A stretch of 40,271 bases of DNA from a virus. The number at the start of each line of letters is the position of its first letter. Position 1 is the stretch's first letter. Below are positions 13,187 through 21,731 of this stretch, piece by piece. A program made the position numbers and the translations under genes. The stretch is taken from IMG/VR virus record IMGVR_UViG_3300024308_000040, positions 1-40,271 of that record, one strand, 5' to 3'. A model generated the notes under the pieces. It had not been told where the DNA came from. It searched no databases and saw only the letters and a list, made by a program, of their open reading frames with translations.

Positions 13187-13687
13187 ATGCCTGTAATTGT
13201 TCGTTTACACATCAGCTTTGTCAATGGAAGACTCAATAGCGAGACTTTCAAGGACATGCCGCACCTGGATTTTGATGAAATGGGCTTGCTGGTTGATTTC
13301 ATAACCAAATGCCAGTTAGGAGATGCTCTTCCAGGTCGAAACAAGAGAAGCTGGGTAAACGGATCTGGCATAGGCATACCTGGTGGTGACGGATACAGAG
13401 CGGCTAATGTTTGGCATTATCATGCTGGCCCTCACATCGAGACAGGAAGGCATGGCACAAAAAATATCAGGCATGAAAATTTAGGCCCTATGACATCTCC
13501 AGCTGTGATCCACTACACATGGAGAGGGGTGATGCAAAAAGAGCTTATCGTGCTCGGTTTTTCTCCATGCCATAAGCCTTTCCCTGCATATTCAGACAAG
13601 AAAAATGCGGTCAGAAATAGATCTAGGCTCGGAGGAGTTTATGGTGATGATGTATTGATTGATGCATCTGAATTTTGCGAAGCATAA
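13187..13687 (+). CDS. Accessory protein, YafO-toxin-reminiscent
   Basis: The 166-residue product starts MPVIVRLHISFVNGRL. Its middle carries VWHYHAGPH, then TSPAVIHYTWRG, then ELIVLGFSPCHKPFP. In order and spacing these resemble the HIHL / TSD-LVYC / LLIAIL-P-H elements of YafO-type RNA-cleaving toxins, although the overall match is loose. Local base use is more AT-rich than the flanking phage genes, suggesting recent gain. It has its own promoter and is followed by two terminators, so it is an insulated moron. A toxin, an anti-phage factor or another host-altering protein are all possible. Confidence 0.45.
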   Translation: MPVIVRLHISFVNGRLNSETFKDMPHLDFDEMGLLVDFITKCQLGDALPGRNKRSWVNGSGIGIPGGDGYRAANVWHYHAGPHIETGRHGTKNIRHENLGPMTSPAVIHYTWRGVMQKELIVLGFSPCHKPFPAYSDKKNAVRNRSRLGGVYGDDVLIDASEFCEA

Positions 13688-13775
13688 TTGTGATTGGCAC
13701 AATATATTGATGTGAAACGCTTGAACCTCCCCAGATTTAGTGCTTAAATTCCCATGCTGCGGTTTTTCCGCTCTG

Positions 13776-13833
13776 AACCCACCTCGAGTGGGTTTTTTCA
13801 TTTCTGGGCCCTGACTTTTGTCGGGGCTTTTTC
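13776..13833 (+). terminator. Double rho-independent terminator before the lysis genes
   Basis: The first hairpin AACCCAC/GTGGGTT (13776-13782 with 13788-13794) runs into six T. The second, GCCCTGAC/GTCGGGGC (13808-13815 with 13820-13827, one G·T pair), runs into five T. Together they insulate the accessory genes from the late operon, and a Q-type antiterminator must pass them to express lysis and head genes. Confidence 0.85.
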
Positions 13834-13849
13834 GTTTCTGGAGATTTGT

Positions 13850-14224
13850 ATGATGGATGGCGGCGGTGACCAGCTCCACCAAGCGGGTAGTTGGCTGTCG
13901 CGTCTAGCTAGCCCTGGTGGTGGGTATGTCTGGCTTGTAATTCTTGCCCTATGGGGCGGCACCGCCAGTTATATTTCGCGCCTCAAACAGAACAGGGGCA
14001 TGGCCTTTAGCTTAGCGGAGTGGGTCGGTGAGCTGACTATCTCCGGGTTTGCCGGGCTTCTCATGGCCTACATGTGTGCCGAGATGCACATGAGCTGGTA
14101 CATGACAGCTGTGTCCACTGGGATCATCGGGCACATGGGTGGTCGCGGGCTATTTATGATCGAGGCATACATCCGCCGCCGCTTCGGTTTTAACCATACT
14201 GCTAATGGAGGCCGCAATGAGTAA
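13850..14224 (+). CDS. Holin, LydA-like (holin superfamily III)
   Basis: The 124-residue membrane protein starts at 13850 after GGAGATTTGT; ATG 13853 is an alternative. Three hydrophobic segments lie at about 28-45 (YVWLVILALWGGTASYI), 60-80 (LTISGFAGLLMAYM) and 85-105 (WYMTAVSTGIIGHMGG). The GGTxSY and GIIGHMGGRG elements match LydA-type phage holins. It would form inner-membrane lesions that release the lysin. The next gene, a likely lysin, starts eight bases before its stop. Confidence 0.85.
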   Translation: MMDGGGDQLHQAGSWLSRLASPGGGYVWLVILALWGGTASYISRLKQNRGMAFSLAEWVGELTISGFAGLLMAYMCAEMHMSWYMTAVSTGIIGHMGGRGLFMIEAYIRRRFGFNHTANGGRNE

Positions 14225-14657
14225 GATTGCTCCCCGGGGCATCCGGAATAACAACCCCGGCAATATTGACTACAACGAGCGCAATCCATGGCAGGGCCTG
14301 GATCAACAAAAACCGTCCGATGGGCGGTTTTGTCGTTTCATTGGGCCGGAGTGGGGCATTCGCGCTATCGCCAGGGTCATCCGGAACTATGCCAAACGCG
14401 ATGGGACTCAAGGTGTCGGAGGCAAGGGGATTGATACGGTGCAGGAGATTATCCATCGCTGGGCCCCGCCAACCGAGAACGACACCGGCGCTTATGTGGC
14501 TCAGGTGGCCAAAGCTGTTGGGGTTTCTCCGACAGCGCCACTCAACCTGGAGGATGACAACACCATGGCCAAACTGGTCACCGCCATCATCCGGCACGAA
14601 AACGGGGTCCAGCCATACAGCGACGACCTCATTCTGGCTGGCGTTAAGCTGGCATAA
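14217..14657 (+). CDS. Endolysin candidate (RNNNPGNI-type peptidoglycan hydrolase)
   Basis: GGAGG precedes the ATG at 14217. The 146-residue product opens with PRGIRNNNPGNIDY, then F.GPEWGIRAIARVIRNY, and a KGIDTVQEIIHRWAPPTEND element with ENDTGAYVAQVAKA. This set is found in a family of small phage proteins annotated as lytic enzymes or structural protein P5. The place directly behind a holin strongly favours endolysin. No signal peptide, so export depends on the holin. Confidence 0.75.
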   Translation: MSKIAPRGIRNNNPGNIDYNERNPWQGLDQQKPSDGRFCRFIGPEWGIRAIARVIRNYAKRDGTQGVGGKGIDTVQEIIHRWAPPTENDTGAYVAQVAKAVGVSPTAPLNLEDDNTMAKLVTAIIRHENGVQPYSDDLILAGVKLA

Positions 14658-14671
14658 CCAAGGATAACCCT

Positions 14672-14845
14672 ATGAAATACCTACTCGACCGTCTCAAAGA
14701 AGCATCCACCTGGCGCGGCCTGGTTCTCGTCGCTACAGCGTTCGGTGCTCACTGGTCGCCAGAAAGTCAGGCTGCCATTATCAGTGTTGGCGTTGGTGCT
14801 GCTGGCGTTATCGGCACCGTGATTCCAGACCGCTGGAAGTCGTAG
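14672..14845 (+). CDS. Small two-segment membrane protein of the lysis cassette
   Basis: The 57-residue product starts MKYLLDRLKEASTWRGLVLV. Two short hydrophobic segments (GLVLVATAFGAHW and AAIISVGVGAAGVIGTVI) suggest a hairpin in the inner membrane. Proteins of this kind are common as second holins or antiholins next to lysins. I see no clear spanin pair nearby. The stop TAG shares its G with the GTG start of the next gene. Confidence 0.6.
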   Translation: MKYLLDRLKEASTWRGLVLVATAFGAHWSPESQAAIISVGVGAAGVIGTVIPDRWKS

Positions 14846-15195
14846 TGCCACCACGAACGCCGCGACCGTGTCGTAACCGAGGGTGTCCTGCGCTTGTCAC
14901 CTCTGCTGATGGGCTGTGTGATGACCATAAGAATGCGGGTTGGGAGCGGCACCAGGCTGGTCGGTCGCGGCATGAACGCGGATATGGCAGCAAGTGGGAC
15001 AAGATCCGCCTGCAGATCTTGGTGCGAGATAATCACCTGTGCCAGAGCTGCAGACGAATAGGTTTAATCACTCCGGCATCTATCGTTGACCACATAGTTC
15101 CAAAGGCGAAGGGTGGGACGGATGACAGTGGAAACCTCGAAGCGATCTGCCGAGGCTGCCACGCCAGCAAGACAGCTGTCGATCGGCTGCGATAG
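14845..15195 (+). CDS. HNH endonuclease of the packaging module
   Basis: The 116-residue product starts with GTG at 14845. HNH motifs are CQSCRRIG, then ASIVDHIVPKAKGGTDD, then NLEAICRGCHASKT; paired Cys bind zinc and His of DHI is catalytic. An N-terminal zinc finger-like element (CRNRGCPALV... LCDDH) precedes. In HK97-type phages an HNH protein next to TerS/TerL works with terminase in cleaving DNA at cos. Location supports that role. Confidence 0.92.
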   Translation: MPPRTPRPCRNRGCPALVTSADGLCDDHKNAGWERHQAGRSRHERGYGSKWDKIRLQILVRDNHLCQSCRRIGLITPASIVDHIVPKAKGGTDDSGNLEAICRGCHASKTAVDRLR

Positions 15196-15296
15196 GGGGA
15201 GGGGCGGGTCAAATCCCTACAACCCTACCCCCTAAGTACCGCCGCCTCGTGAGATTTTTACACCCGCGAAATTAAAAAATTAAAACCGGAGGGCTA
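15193..15296. other. Probable cos region between HNH and terS
   Basis: This is a gene-free stretch of about 100 bases with a G-run/C-run inverted repeat (TAGGGGG at 15193-15199, CCCCCTA at 15228-15234), then an AT-rich stretch before the terS ribosome site. HK97-like cos phages place cos here with GC-rich 3' overhangs. The exact cut cannot be read from sequence alone. Confidence 0.45.
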
Positions 15297-15782
15297 ATGG
15301 CTGGAAAAGCAGCCGTTCCTGGCCGGGGGCGCCGACCAAAGCCGACCGCGAAAAAGATGCTTGCCGGCAACCCGGGCAAGCGGGCACTGAATCATGACTC
15401 CCCCAACTTCACCCCGTTGACTGGCGTCAGCTGCCCTGACTGGCTAGCAGATGACGAGTTGGCCTCAACGATGTGGGGCATGCTGATCGGCGAGTTGTGT
15501 GGTGCCCAGGTATTGTGCCTGACAGATCTGCACAATCTGGAGGCCTTCTGTGCAGCATATTCTCGCTGGCGCAGGGCGGAACGAGAAATCGCGCAGCATG
15601 GTTTGGTGGTGGAAGGGGCGACCGGTGGGCCGATAAAGAACCCGGCCTGTACTGTGGCGAATGAATCACTGCGGCAGATCACCAGTTATGGCTCTCTGCT
15701 GGGATTGGATCCATCAAGCCGGTCACGTTTGGTCGGCGGCGGAAAGAAGAAAGGAGAGGCCAACCCCTTCGCAGACTTTTAG
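15297..15782 (+). CDS. terS: Terminase small subunit, P27 family
   Basis: The 161-residue product begins with a basic segment (GRGRRPKPTAKKMLAGNPGK) typical of the P27 family, which binds DNA at the packaging start. Helical core elements follow (LTDLHNLEAFCAAYSRWRRA). CGGAGG precedes the ATG. The N-to-C pattern with NPACTVANESLRQI and LGLDPSSRSRL near the end is standard. It works with the large subunit encoded nine bases downstream. Confidence 0.93.
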   Translation: MAGKAAVPGRGRRPKPTAKKMLAGNPGKRALNHDSPNFTPLTGVSCPDWLADDELASTMWGMLIGELCGAQVLCLTDLHNLEAFCAAYSRWRRAEREIAQHGLVVEGATGGPIKNPACTVANESLRQITSYGSLLGLDPSSRSRLVGGGKKKGEANPFADF

Positions 15783-15791
15783 GGGTAACCC

Positions 15792-17519
15792 ATGGCAGCA
15801 CGCAAAAGTTACCCATTCGTCAATGCGGCGAATCAGTATGCGCGTGATGTCGTTCGTGGAAAGGTCGTAGCTTGTCGATACGTCATCCAGGCCTGCCAGC
15901 GGCACATCGATGATCTTGCTAAGGAAAAATCGGCAAAGTTCCGCTTCCGGTTCGATAAGGACAAGGCAGAACGAGCCGCAAAGTTTATTCAGCTCTTACC
16001 GCATACAAAGGGTGAGTGGGCATTCAAGCGCGAGCTAATCACCCTGGAGCCGTGGCAGCTGTTTATCGTTTGCTGTGCCTTTGGCTGGGTGCGCAAAGGG
16101 ACGGGATTGCGGAGGTTCCGCGAGGTCTACACCGAGATCCCGCGAAAAAACGGCAAGTCAGCTATCTCTGCGGGTGTAGCGCTGTACTGCTTTGCGGCCG
16201 ATAACGAGTTCGGGGCCGAGGTTTATTCTGGCGCCACAACAGAGAAACAGGCGTGGGAGGTGTTCCGCCCAGCCCGGCTAATGGCCCAACGAACTCCGCA
16301 ATTACTGGCGAGATGGGGAATTGAGGTCAACGCCTCGAATCTCAACATTCCGGCGGATGGCGCACGGTTTGAGCCGCTGATCGGTAACCCGGGTGATGGT
16401 CAGTCGCCAAGCTGTGCGGTGGTGGATGAATACCACGAGCACGATGTGGATGATCTCTACACCACCATGATTACCGGCATGGGTGCGCGCAAGCAGCCGC
16501 TGATGTGGATCATCACCACTGCCGGTTACAACATCGATGGGCCTTGTTACGACAAGCGCCGGGAAGTCATCGAGATGTTGGCCGGCACAGTGCCTGATGA
16601 TGAGCTGTTCGGGATCATCTACACCATTGATGAGAGTGATGACTGGACGGATCCGAAGGTTCTTGCCAAGGCCAATCCTAACATGGGTATCTCCGTATAC
16701 GGGGATTACCTGCAGGCGCAGCAGATCAAGGCTATCAAATCGGCTCGCTTCGCCAACAAGTTCAAAACCAAGCACCTCAATATCTGGGTCTCAGCCAAGA
16801 CAGCCTTCTTCAACCTAGAAAGTTGGAAGGCATGCGAAGACAAGAGTTTGACGCTGGAGCAATTTGCAGGTGACGACTGTGTGCTGGCTTTTGACTTGGC
16901 GCGCAAGCTGGATATGAACTCCATGGCTCGACTGTTCTGGCGTGACATAGATGGCAAGCGACATTACTACAGCGTGGCCCCTAAATTCTGGGTCCCGGAA
17001 GACACGGTTAACAATACCGACAACCGCCGCCTGGCAGAACGTTATCAGAAGTGGCAAAACCTGGGAGAGCTGACAGGCACGGACGGTGCGGAAGTTGACT
17101 ACCGGGAGATCCTGGAGGAAGCCAAGGAGGCCGCCAGCCAGGCCAACGTCACTGCATGTCCTCTCGATCCGTTCGGCGCAACGGCACTGGCGCACCAACT
17201 GCAGGATGAGGGCCTGGACGCCATCGCCATTCCACAGAACTACACCCACATGAGCGACCCCATGAAGGAGCTTGAGGCTGCCATCGAATCCGGGCGTTTC
17301 CACCACGACGGCAACAGCCTCATGACCTGGTGTATTGGCAACGTGCTAGGCAAACACCTGCCCGGTAATGACGACATAGTGCGCCCGGTCAAGGAGTCCG
17401 TCGATCAGAAGATCGACGGTGCCGTGGCGCTCATCATGGCCCTTGGTCGCGTCATGCTGGGCATCCAGACCGACAGCTTGTCGGATCACATTGAACAACA
17501 CGGCATCAGGACACTGTAA
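15792..17519 (+). CDS. terL: Terminase large subunit, HK97 type
   Basis: The 575-residue packaging motor has Walker A PRKNGKS at 117-123 and Walker [12 protein letters not shown] at 207-217. The C-terminal nuclease has metal-site segments [13 protein letters not shown] near 365-377 and [14 protein letters not shown] near the end. It pumps DNA into the prohead and cuts it. Length is usual for the Terminase_1 family. It lies between terS and portal in the standard order. Confidence 0.97.
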   Translation: MAARKSYPFVNAANQYARDVVRGKVVACRYVIQACQRHIDDLAKEKSAKFRFRFDKDKAERAAKFIQLLPHTKGEWAFKRELITLEPWQLFIVCCAFGWVRKGTGLRRFREVYTEIPRKNGKSAISAGVALYCFAADNEFGAEVYSGATTEKQAWEVFRPARLMAQRTPQLLARWGIEVNASNLNIPADGARFEPLIGNPGDGQSPSCAVVDEYHEHDVDDLYTTMITGMGARKQPLMWIITTAGYNIDGPCYDKRREVIEMLAGTVPDDELFGIIYTIDESDDWTDPKVLAKANPNMGISVYGDYLQAQQIKAIKSARFANKFKTKHLNIWVSAKTAFFNLESWKACEDKSLTLEQFAGDDCVLAFDLARKLDMNSMARLFWRDIDGKRHYYSVAPKFWVPEDTVNNTDNRRLAERYQKWQNLGELTGTDGAEVDYREILEEAKEAASQANVTACPLDPFGATALAHQLQDEGLDAIAIPQNYTHMSDPMKELEAAIESGRFHHDGNSLMTWCIGNVLGKHLPGNDDIVRPVKESVDQKIDGAVALIMALGRVMLGIQTDSLSDHIEQHGIRTL

Positions 17520-17521
17520 CC

Positions 17522-18733
17522 ATGGGTCTACTATCACGTCTGTTCGGGCGTAAATCAGACGCGCAAGTGCTGGATACGCCGGAAAAGATCATGGCGTCAC
17601 TCGGTGTTAACTATGCCGACTATCTGGGAACGGCCATTACCGCACAGCGGGCCATGCAGATGACCACTGTATTTGGCTGTGTGCGCGTGCTGGCCGAGTC
17701 AGTTGGCATGTTGCCATGCAAGCTGTATCAGCAGAATGGCCGAAATCTGGATCCTGCTACCAAGCATTCTTTGCATCGCCTGCTGTCTGTTGCGCCAAAT
17801 GACTACATGACCGCACAGGAGTTCTGGGAGTTGCTGGTGGCCTGCCTGGCCCTGCGCGGCAACTTTTATGCCTACAAAGTAAAGGCTCTCGGTCAGGTTG
17901 TGGAGTTGCTACCCATCGATCCTGGCTGCGTTTCGGCCAAGCTGGATGACAACTATCAGCCGCAATATAGGGTCAGCTGGCGCAATGGCACCAGCACAAC
18001 CCTGGGGCAAGATGACATCTGGCATGTGCGCCTACTGACGCTTGACGGCTTGACTGGTCTCAACCCGGTAGCGTATGCCCGTAACGCCATCGCTCTTGGG
18101 CTAGCTACCGAGGAACATGGATCACGCCTGTTTAGCAACGGCGCCGTTACATCCGGAGTACTGCGCACGGAACAGACACTGACAGATGCCGCCTTCAATC
18201 GCCTGAAAAAGCAGTTTAATGAAGAGCACTCAGGGCTGATTAACGCCCATAAGCCGATGATCTTGGAGATGGGACTGGACTGGAAACCCATTGCCCTCAA
18301 CGCCGAGGATGCTCAGTTCTTGGAAACTCGCAAGCTGCAGCGCGATGAGATCTGCGCCATCTTCCGGGTGCCGCCTCACATGGTGGCCAACCTCGACAAG
18401 GCCACATTCTCGAACATCGAGCACCAGTCGCTAAGCTTCGTCAATTACTCATTGATCCCGTATCTAACCCGCATCGAACAACGGATCCGGGTCGGCCTTC
18501 TGCGCCCTGCCGATCAAGCGGCGTTCTTTGCCAAGTTCAATGCCGGTGCCCTGCTGCGCGGCGATATGAAGTCACGGTTTGAATCCTACGCCAGCGGCAT
18601 CAACTGGGGGATATTGAGCCCCAACGACTGCCGGGAGTTGGAAGACCGCAATCCACGCGATGGCGGTGATGTCTACCTGACGCCACTTAACATGACCACT
18701 CAACCAGGAGCTGGCAATGACCCTGCGAACTAA
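17522..18733 (+). CDS. Portal protein, HK97 family
   Basis: The 403-residue product has the HK97 portal layout: QRAMQMTTVFGCVRVLAESV near 40-60, the LLPIDPG strand, a helix with NPVAYARNAIALGLA, and IFRVPPHMVANLDKATFSNI toward the C-terminus. Twelve copies would form the ring at the capsid vertex through which DNA passes. It starts two bases after terL and overlaps the protease gene by 17 bases. Confidence 0.96.
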   Translation: MGLLSRLFGRKSDAQVLDTPEKIMASLGVNYADYLGTAITAQRAMQMTTVFGCVRVLAESVGMLPCKLYQQNGRNLDPATKHSLHRLLSVAPNDYMTAQEFWELLVACLALRGNFYAYKVKALGQVVELLPIDPGCVSAKLDDNYQPQYRVSWRNGTSTTLGQDDIWHVRLLTLDGLTGLNPVAYARNAIALGLATEEHGSRLFSNGAVTSGVLRTEQTLTDAAFNRLKKQFNEEHSGLINAHKPMILEMGLDWKPIALNAEDAQFLETRKLQRDEICAIFRVPPHMVANLDKATFSNIEHQSLSFVNYSLIPYLTRIEQRIRVGLLRPADQAAFFAKFNAGALLRGDMKSRFESYASGINWGILSPNDCRELEDRNPRDGGDVYLTPLNMTTQPGAGNDPAN

Positions 18734-19373
18734 ACAGCGCCTCGATGTTCCGCTGACCATCAAATCCGTCACCGATACCGGCGAGTTCGAGGGCTATGGA
18801 TCCGTATTCGGCGTCAAAGACAGCTATTCCGATATCGTCATGGCGGGGGCATTCGCCAAAACCCTGGCTGATTGGAAGGCGAAGGGCAGCATGCCTGCCA
18901 TGCTGTGGCAGCACGACCCGCACGAGCCGATCGGTATCTATACCGACATCAAGGAAGACGATGTTGGTCTATACGTCAAGGGCCGGTTGCTCATCGAAGA
19001 TGACCCGCTGGCCAAAAGGGCTCATGCCCATATGAAGGCGGGCAGCCTGTCCGGACTTTCTATCGGATACTGGCTGAACGATTACGACTACGACGGTAGC
19101 AAGGATGCATTCTTGCTGCGAGAAATAGACCTTCTTGAGATTTCTCTTGTCACTTTCCCGGCTAACGATGCTGCCCGGGTAAGTAATGTTAAATCCGCGT
19201 TGGCTGACGGTGTACTGCCACGGCCAAGCGATATGGAGCGGCTCCTGCGTGATGCAGGCTTGTCCCGCACCCAGGCAAAGGCATTTATGGCCTGCGGCTA
19301 CAGAGCCCTAGATCAGCGTGATGCTGAGATCAAGGGTGCTCTCGACAACCTCGTCAACACCATTAAGTTCTAA
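18717..19373 (+). CDS. Prohead maturation protease, HK97 family
   Basis: The 218-residue serine protease has a catalytic His66 in MLWQHDP and Ser in SLSGLSIGYW (residues 110-119), followed by EISLVTFPANDAARV. It is packed in the prohead with the portal and trims the capsid N-terminal scaffold domain. It starts inside the end of the portal gene in another frame. Length and order are typical. Confidence 0.95.
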   Translation: MTLRTKQRLDVPLTIKSVTDTGEFEGYGSVFGVKDSYSDIVMAGAFAKTLADWKAKGSMPAMLWQHDPHEPIGIYTDIKEDDVGLYVKGRLLIEDDPLAKRAHAHMKAGSLSGLSIGYWLNDYDYDGSKDAFLLREIDLLEISLVTFPANDAARVSNVKSALADGVLPRPSDMERLLRDAGLSRTQAKAFMACGYRALDQRDAEIKGALDNLVNTIKF

Positions 19374-19387
19374 AAAAAGGAGCCACC

Positions 19388-20587
19388 ATGGCTATCGAAA
19401 AGAAAGATATTGAAGACGTAGCCGAGGCCCTCGGCGCGAAGTTCGAAGAGTTCAAGGCTAAAAACGATCAGCGACTGGATGCCATGGCCGCTGAAAAATC
19501 CGCGCTTGTCTCTCAGGTTGATTCTCTGAATGCCAAGCTGTCAGAGTTGGATGCGCTCAAATCCGGGTTAGAGGCTGAGTTGAAATCAGCCAAGCGTCCC
19601 GGGGTGGCTGGTGGAAAGGAAACCAGCGAGCACAAGGCAGCTTTCATGCGCTTCATTCGCAAGGGTGATGAGCAGGGTCTAGCTGAGCTGCAGCAAAAGG
19701 CGCTGTCTGTTGGTAGTGATGCTGATGGTGGCTATGCGGTGCCGGAAGAGCTGGATCGCACCTTGCTTGAGATAGCGCGCAAGGAAGTGGTGATGCGTCA
19801 AGAAGCCACCGTGATCAGTGTGTCGACCGCGGATTACAAGAAGCTGGTCAACCTGGGTGGCTCTGGTTCTGGATGGGTCGGGGAATCCGATGGACGCCCT
19901 GCCACCGGCACGCCGAAGCTAGCTCAAATTGCTCCCTTCATGGGCGAGATTTACGGCAACCCACAGGCCACGCAGACCATGCTGGATGATGGTATGTTTG
20001 ATGTGGAGGCTTGGCTGGCCGCCGAACTGCAACAAGAGTTCAGCGAGAAGGAAGAACTGGCCTTCACGTCCGGTGATGGTGTTCTCAAGCCCAAGGGGTT
20101 CCTGGCCTACGCCTCCGCTATTGATGCTGATTCTGCTCGCGCCTTTGGCACACTGCAGCATATCAAAAGTGGTTCCGCTGCGGCTCTCACTGCAGATAGC
20201 ATCATTAAGCTGATCTACACCCTCCGCAAGGCATACCGCAGTGGTGCCAAGTTCATGATGAACAACAACACCCTGTTCCAGGTTCGCCTGTTGAAAAACA
20301 GCGAAGGTGACTACCTCTGGCGTCCTGGTTTGGAGCTGGATCAACCATCTATGCTGGCCGGTTATGGTATCGCTGAGAACGAAGTAATGCCGGATATCGC
20401 GGCTGACGCCAAGGCGCTGGCCTTCGGTAACTTCAAGCGCGGTTACACCATCGTTGACCGCTTCGGTACCCGGGTACTCCGTGATCCGTTCACCAACAAG
20501 CCCTATGTCGGTTTCTACACCACCAAGCGTGTTGGCGGAATGGTGACTGACTCCAATGCCATTAAGCTGATGACCATCGCCGCATAA
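19388..20587 (+). CDS. Major capsid protein, HK97 fold
   Basis: The 399-residue product has an N-terminal coiled-coil scaffold domain (about 1-80: KFEEFKAKNDQRLDAMAAEK, DSLNAKLSELDALK). A capsid fold follows with SVGSDADGGYAVPEELDRTL, VGESDGRP, GEIYGNPQATQTMLDD and LFQVRLLKNSEGDYLWRPG. The delta domain would be removed by the protease. No separate scaffold gene is present, as expected. AAGGAGCC precedes the ATG. Whether the HK97-style crosslink residues exist cannot be told without alignment. Confidence 0.96.
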   Translation: MAIEKKDIEDVAEALGAKFEEFKAKNDQRLDAMAAEKSALVSQVDSLNAKLSELDALKSGLEAELKSAKRPGVAGGKETSEHKAAFMRFIRKGDEQGLAELQQKALSVGSDADGGYAVPEELDRTLLEIARKEVVMRQEATVISVSTADYKKLVNLGGSGSGWVGESDGRPATGTPKLAQIAPFMGEIYGNPQATQTMLDDGMFDVEAWLAAELQQEFSEKEELAFTSGDGVLKPKGFLAYASAIDADSARAFGTLQHIKSGSAAALTADSIIKLIYTLRKAYRSGAKFMMNNNTLFQVRLLKNSEGDYLWRPGLELDQPSMLAGYGIAENEVMPDIAADAKALAFGNFKRGYTIVDRFGTRVLRDPFTNKPYVGFYTTKRVGGMVTDSNAIKLMTIAA

Positions 20588-20594
20588 CCACAAT

Positions 20595-20612
20595 GGCCGC
20601 CTCCGGGCGGCC
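20595..20612. repeat. Hairpin after the capsid gene
   Basis: A 7-bp stem GGCCGCC/GGCGGCC with loop TCCG has no T-run. It may stabilise the 3' end of the capsid mRNA or act as a weak pause. The same stem and loop occur inside the gene at 27605-28015. Confidence 0.7.
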
Positions 20613-20635
20613 GATTCATTAAGGAGTGGCTCACC

Positions 20636-20947
20636 ATGGCCAAAAAGCCTCAACAATCAGTGATTGACAAGCAACCACTGGAAGGGACTACTGCGGAACA
20701 GCCAGAACAGCCAGAACAGCCAGAACAGCCAGAACAGCCAGAACAGCCAGAACAGCCAGAACAGCCAGAACAGCCAGAACAGCCGGAACAGCCGGAACAG
20801 CTGGAGCGCCTGGTTATGCTGACAGCTCTATTGGAGTGGTCTCCTGATGGGATCCAGATCATCCAGTACGCCCCGGGCGAGCAGCTCCTGGCACCCCGAG
20901 CGTTGGAAGTGGCTGCGCAACTCGGCATCATTAAGGCTGACGAATGA
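20636..20947 (+). CDS. Head-module protein with (PEQ)11 repeat
   Basis: The 103-residue product starts MAKKPQQSVIDKQPLEG. Eleven PEQ triplets (residues 23-55) form a stiff, acidic linker. A compact domain follows (MLTALLEWSPDGIQIIQYAP and ALEVAAQLGIIKADE) like small proteins coded after capsid genes in related phages. It may decorate the capsid or help the connector, which is inference from place. Its stop overlaps the connector start by four bases. Confidence 0.7.
   Translation: MAKKPQQSVIDKQPLEGTTAEQPEQPEQPEQPEQPEQPEQPEQPEQPEQPEQPEQLERLVMLTALLEWSPDGIQIIQYAPGEQLLAPRALEVAAQLGIIKADE
20702..20800 (+). repeat. Tandem 9-bp repeat (11 units)
   Basis: The unit CCAGAACAG is repeated eleven times without breaks; the last two units have CCG for CCA. 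Unit length is a multiple of three, so copy-number change alters linker length but keeps frame. Near-identity of units suggests recent expansion by slippage. Confidence 0.95.
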
Positions 20948-21282
20948 TCACCATATCCGAACTCAAGGCCCAGCTTCGCATCAATGCGGATGATGACAGC
21001 GAAGACGGTCTGTTGCAGATCTATATCGAAGCAGCCGCAAGCCAGTTGCAGGTAGACATCAACCGCACCGTGCTTGCTAGTCAAGCTGAATACGATGCAG
21101 TCAACCCGGATCCACTTGTCGATACCACGGATATGGTGTTGACACCTAACATGAAGCTGGCTCTTCTACTGCTGGCTGGCCACTTCTACGCTAATCGGGA
21201 GGCGATCAGCGAGGTAGCCTTAAGTGAAGTTCCATTAGCCTATGAGGCGTTGATCACGCCATATCGCATCATCAACTTGTGA
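20944..21282 (+). CDS. Head-tail connector, gp6-like
   Basis: The 112-residue helical product has the connector pattern ISELKAQLRINADDDSEDGL, IYIEAAASQLQVDINRT and MKLALLLLAGHFYANREA. These are typical of HK97 gp6/SPP1 gp15-type adaptor rings under the portal. Length fits. It is coupled to the gene before by ATGA. Confidence 0.9.
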   Translation: MITISELKAQLRINADDDSEDGLLQIYIEAAASQLQVDINRTVLASQAEYDAVNPDPLVDTTDMVLTPNMKLALLLLAGHFYANREAISEVALSEVPLAYEALITPYRIINL

Positions 21283-21330
21283 TCGATTGGTGAAGAGTGG
21301 TTAGAATGACTCCTTTAGCAAGGAGGATTT

Positions 21331-21672
21331 ATGGCATTGATCGCCTGCCGTGAATGCGGTTCCCAGATATCAGACCAAGCTGCCAGCTGTCCGCACTGTG
21401 GTTGTCCAGTAAAGGAAGGCCAAGCAGTAGCCGCGGTTGGAGATAGACTGACAACGGTCCAACAAACCAGCAAAGCCCTCAAGATTGATATTTTGTGGGC
21501 CTACGGCCTGATGGCGCTTGGTCTGCTGATGGCCGTCCTTACTCCGCTTTGGCTCGGAATTCATGGGCAGACTTGGTCAGGGAGTGATCTTATCTATGGT
21601 GCTGCTGTGCTGCTGCTTGGAGTCGGCTGGATGATAGTAACCCGCATCAGGATCTGGTGGCATCACCAGTAA
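21331..21672 (+). CDS. Zinc-ribbon membrane protein (moron in head module)
   Basis: The 113-residue product opens with a zinc ribbon CRECGSQISDQAASCPHCGC (residues 6-25). Two membrane segments follow at about 52-72 (ILWAYGLMALGLLMAVL) and 85-104 (LIYGAAVLLLGVGWMIV). AAGGAGGATTT precedes the ATG. It is not a virion gene type. A possible promoter with -10 TAGAAT lies at about 21279-21305, and a strong terminator follows. It is likely an extra gene expressed from the prophage. Role unknown; membrane-signalling or exclusion functions are possible. Confidence 0.75.
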   Translation: MALIACRECGSQISDQAASCPHCGCPVKEGQAVAAVGDRLTTVQQTSKALKIDILWAYGLMALGLLMAVLTPLWLGIHGQTWSGSDLIYGAAVLLLGVGWMIVTRIRIWWHHQ

Positions 21673-21692
21673 CCACTAAAACCGCAGAAAAG

Positions 21693-21714
21693 AACCCGCT
21701 TCGGCGGGTTTTTT
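21693..21714 (+). terminator. Rho-independent terminator after the zinc-ribbon gene
   Basis: A 7-bp stem AACCCGC/GCGGGTT with a TTCG loop (21693-21699, 21704-21710) runs into T. It would stop the moron transcript in the lysogen, while antiterminated late transcription passes through. Confidence 0.9.
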
Positions 21715-21731
21715 ATTGCCTGGAGGTCGCC

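Noticed and set aside
20702-20800. Possible CRISPR-like array
   Set aside because: Units are 9 bp without spacers and code a continuous linker; it is a simple tandem repeat.
20650-21084. Minus-strand frame with repeated CSG triplets
   Set aside because: It is the antisense reading of the 9-bp repeat that codes PEQ on the plus strand; no start signals.
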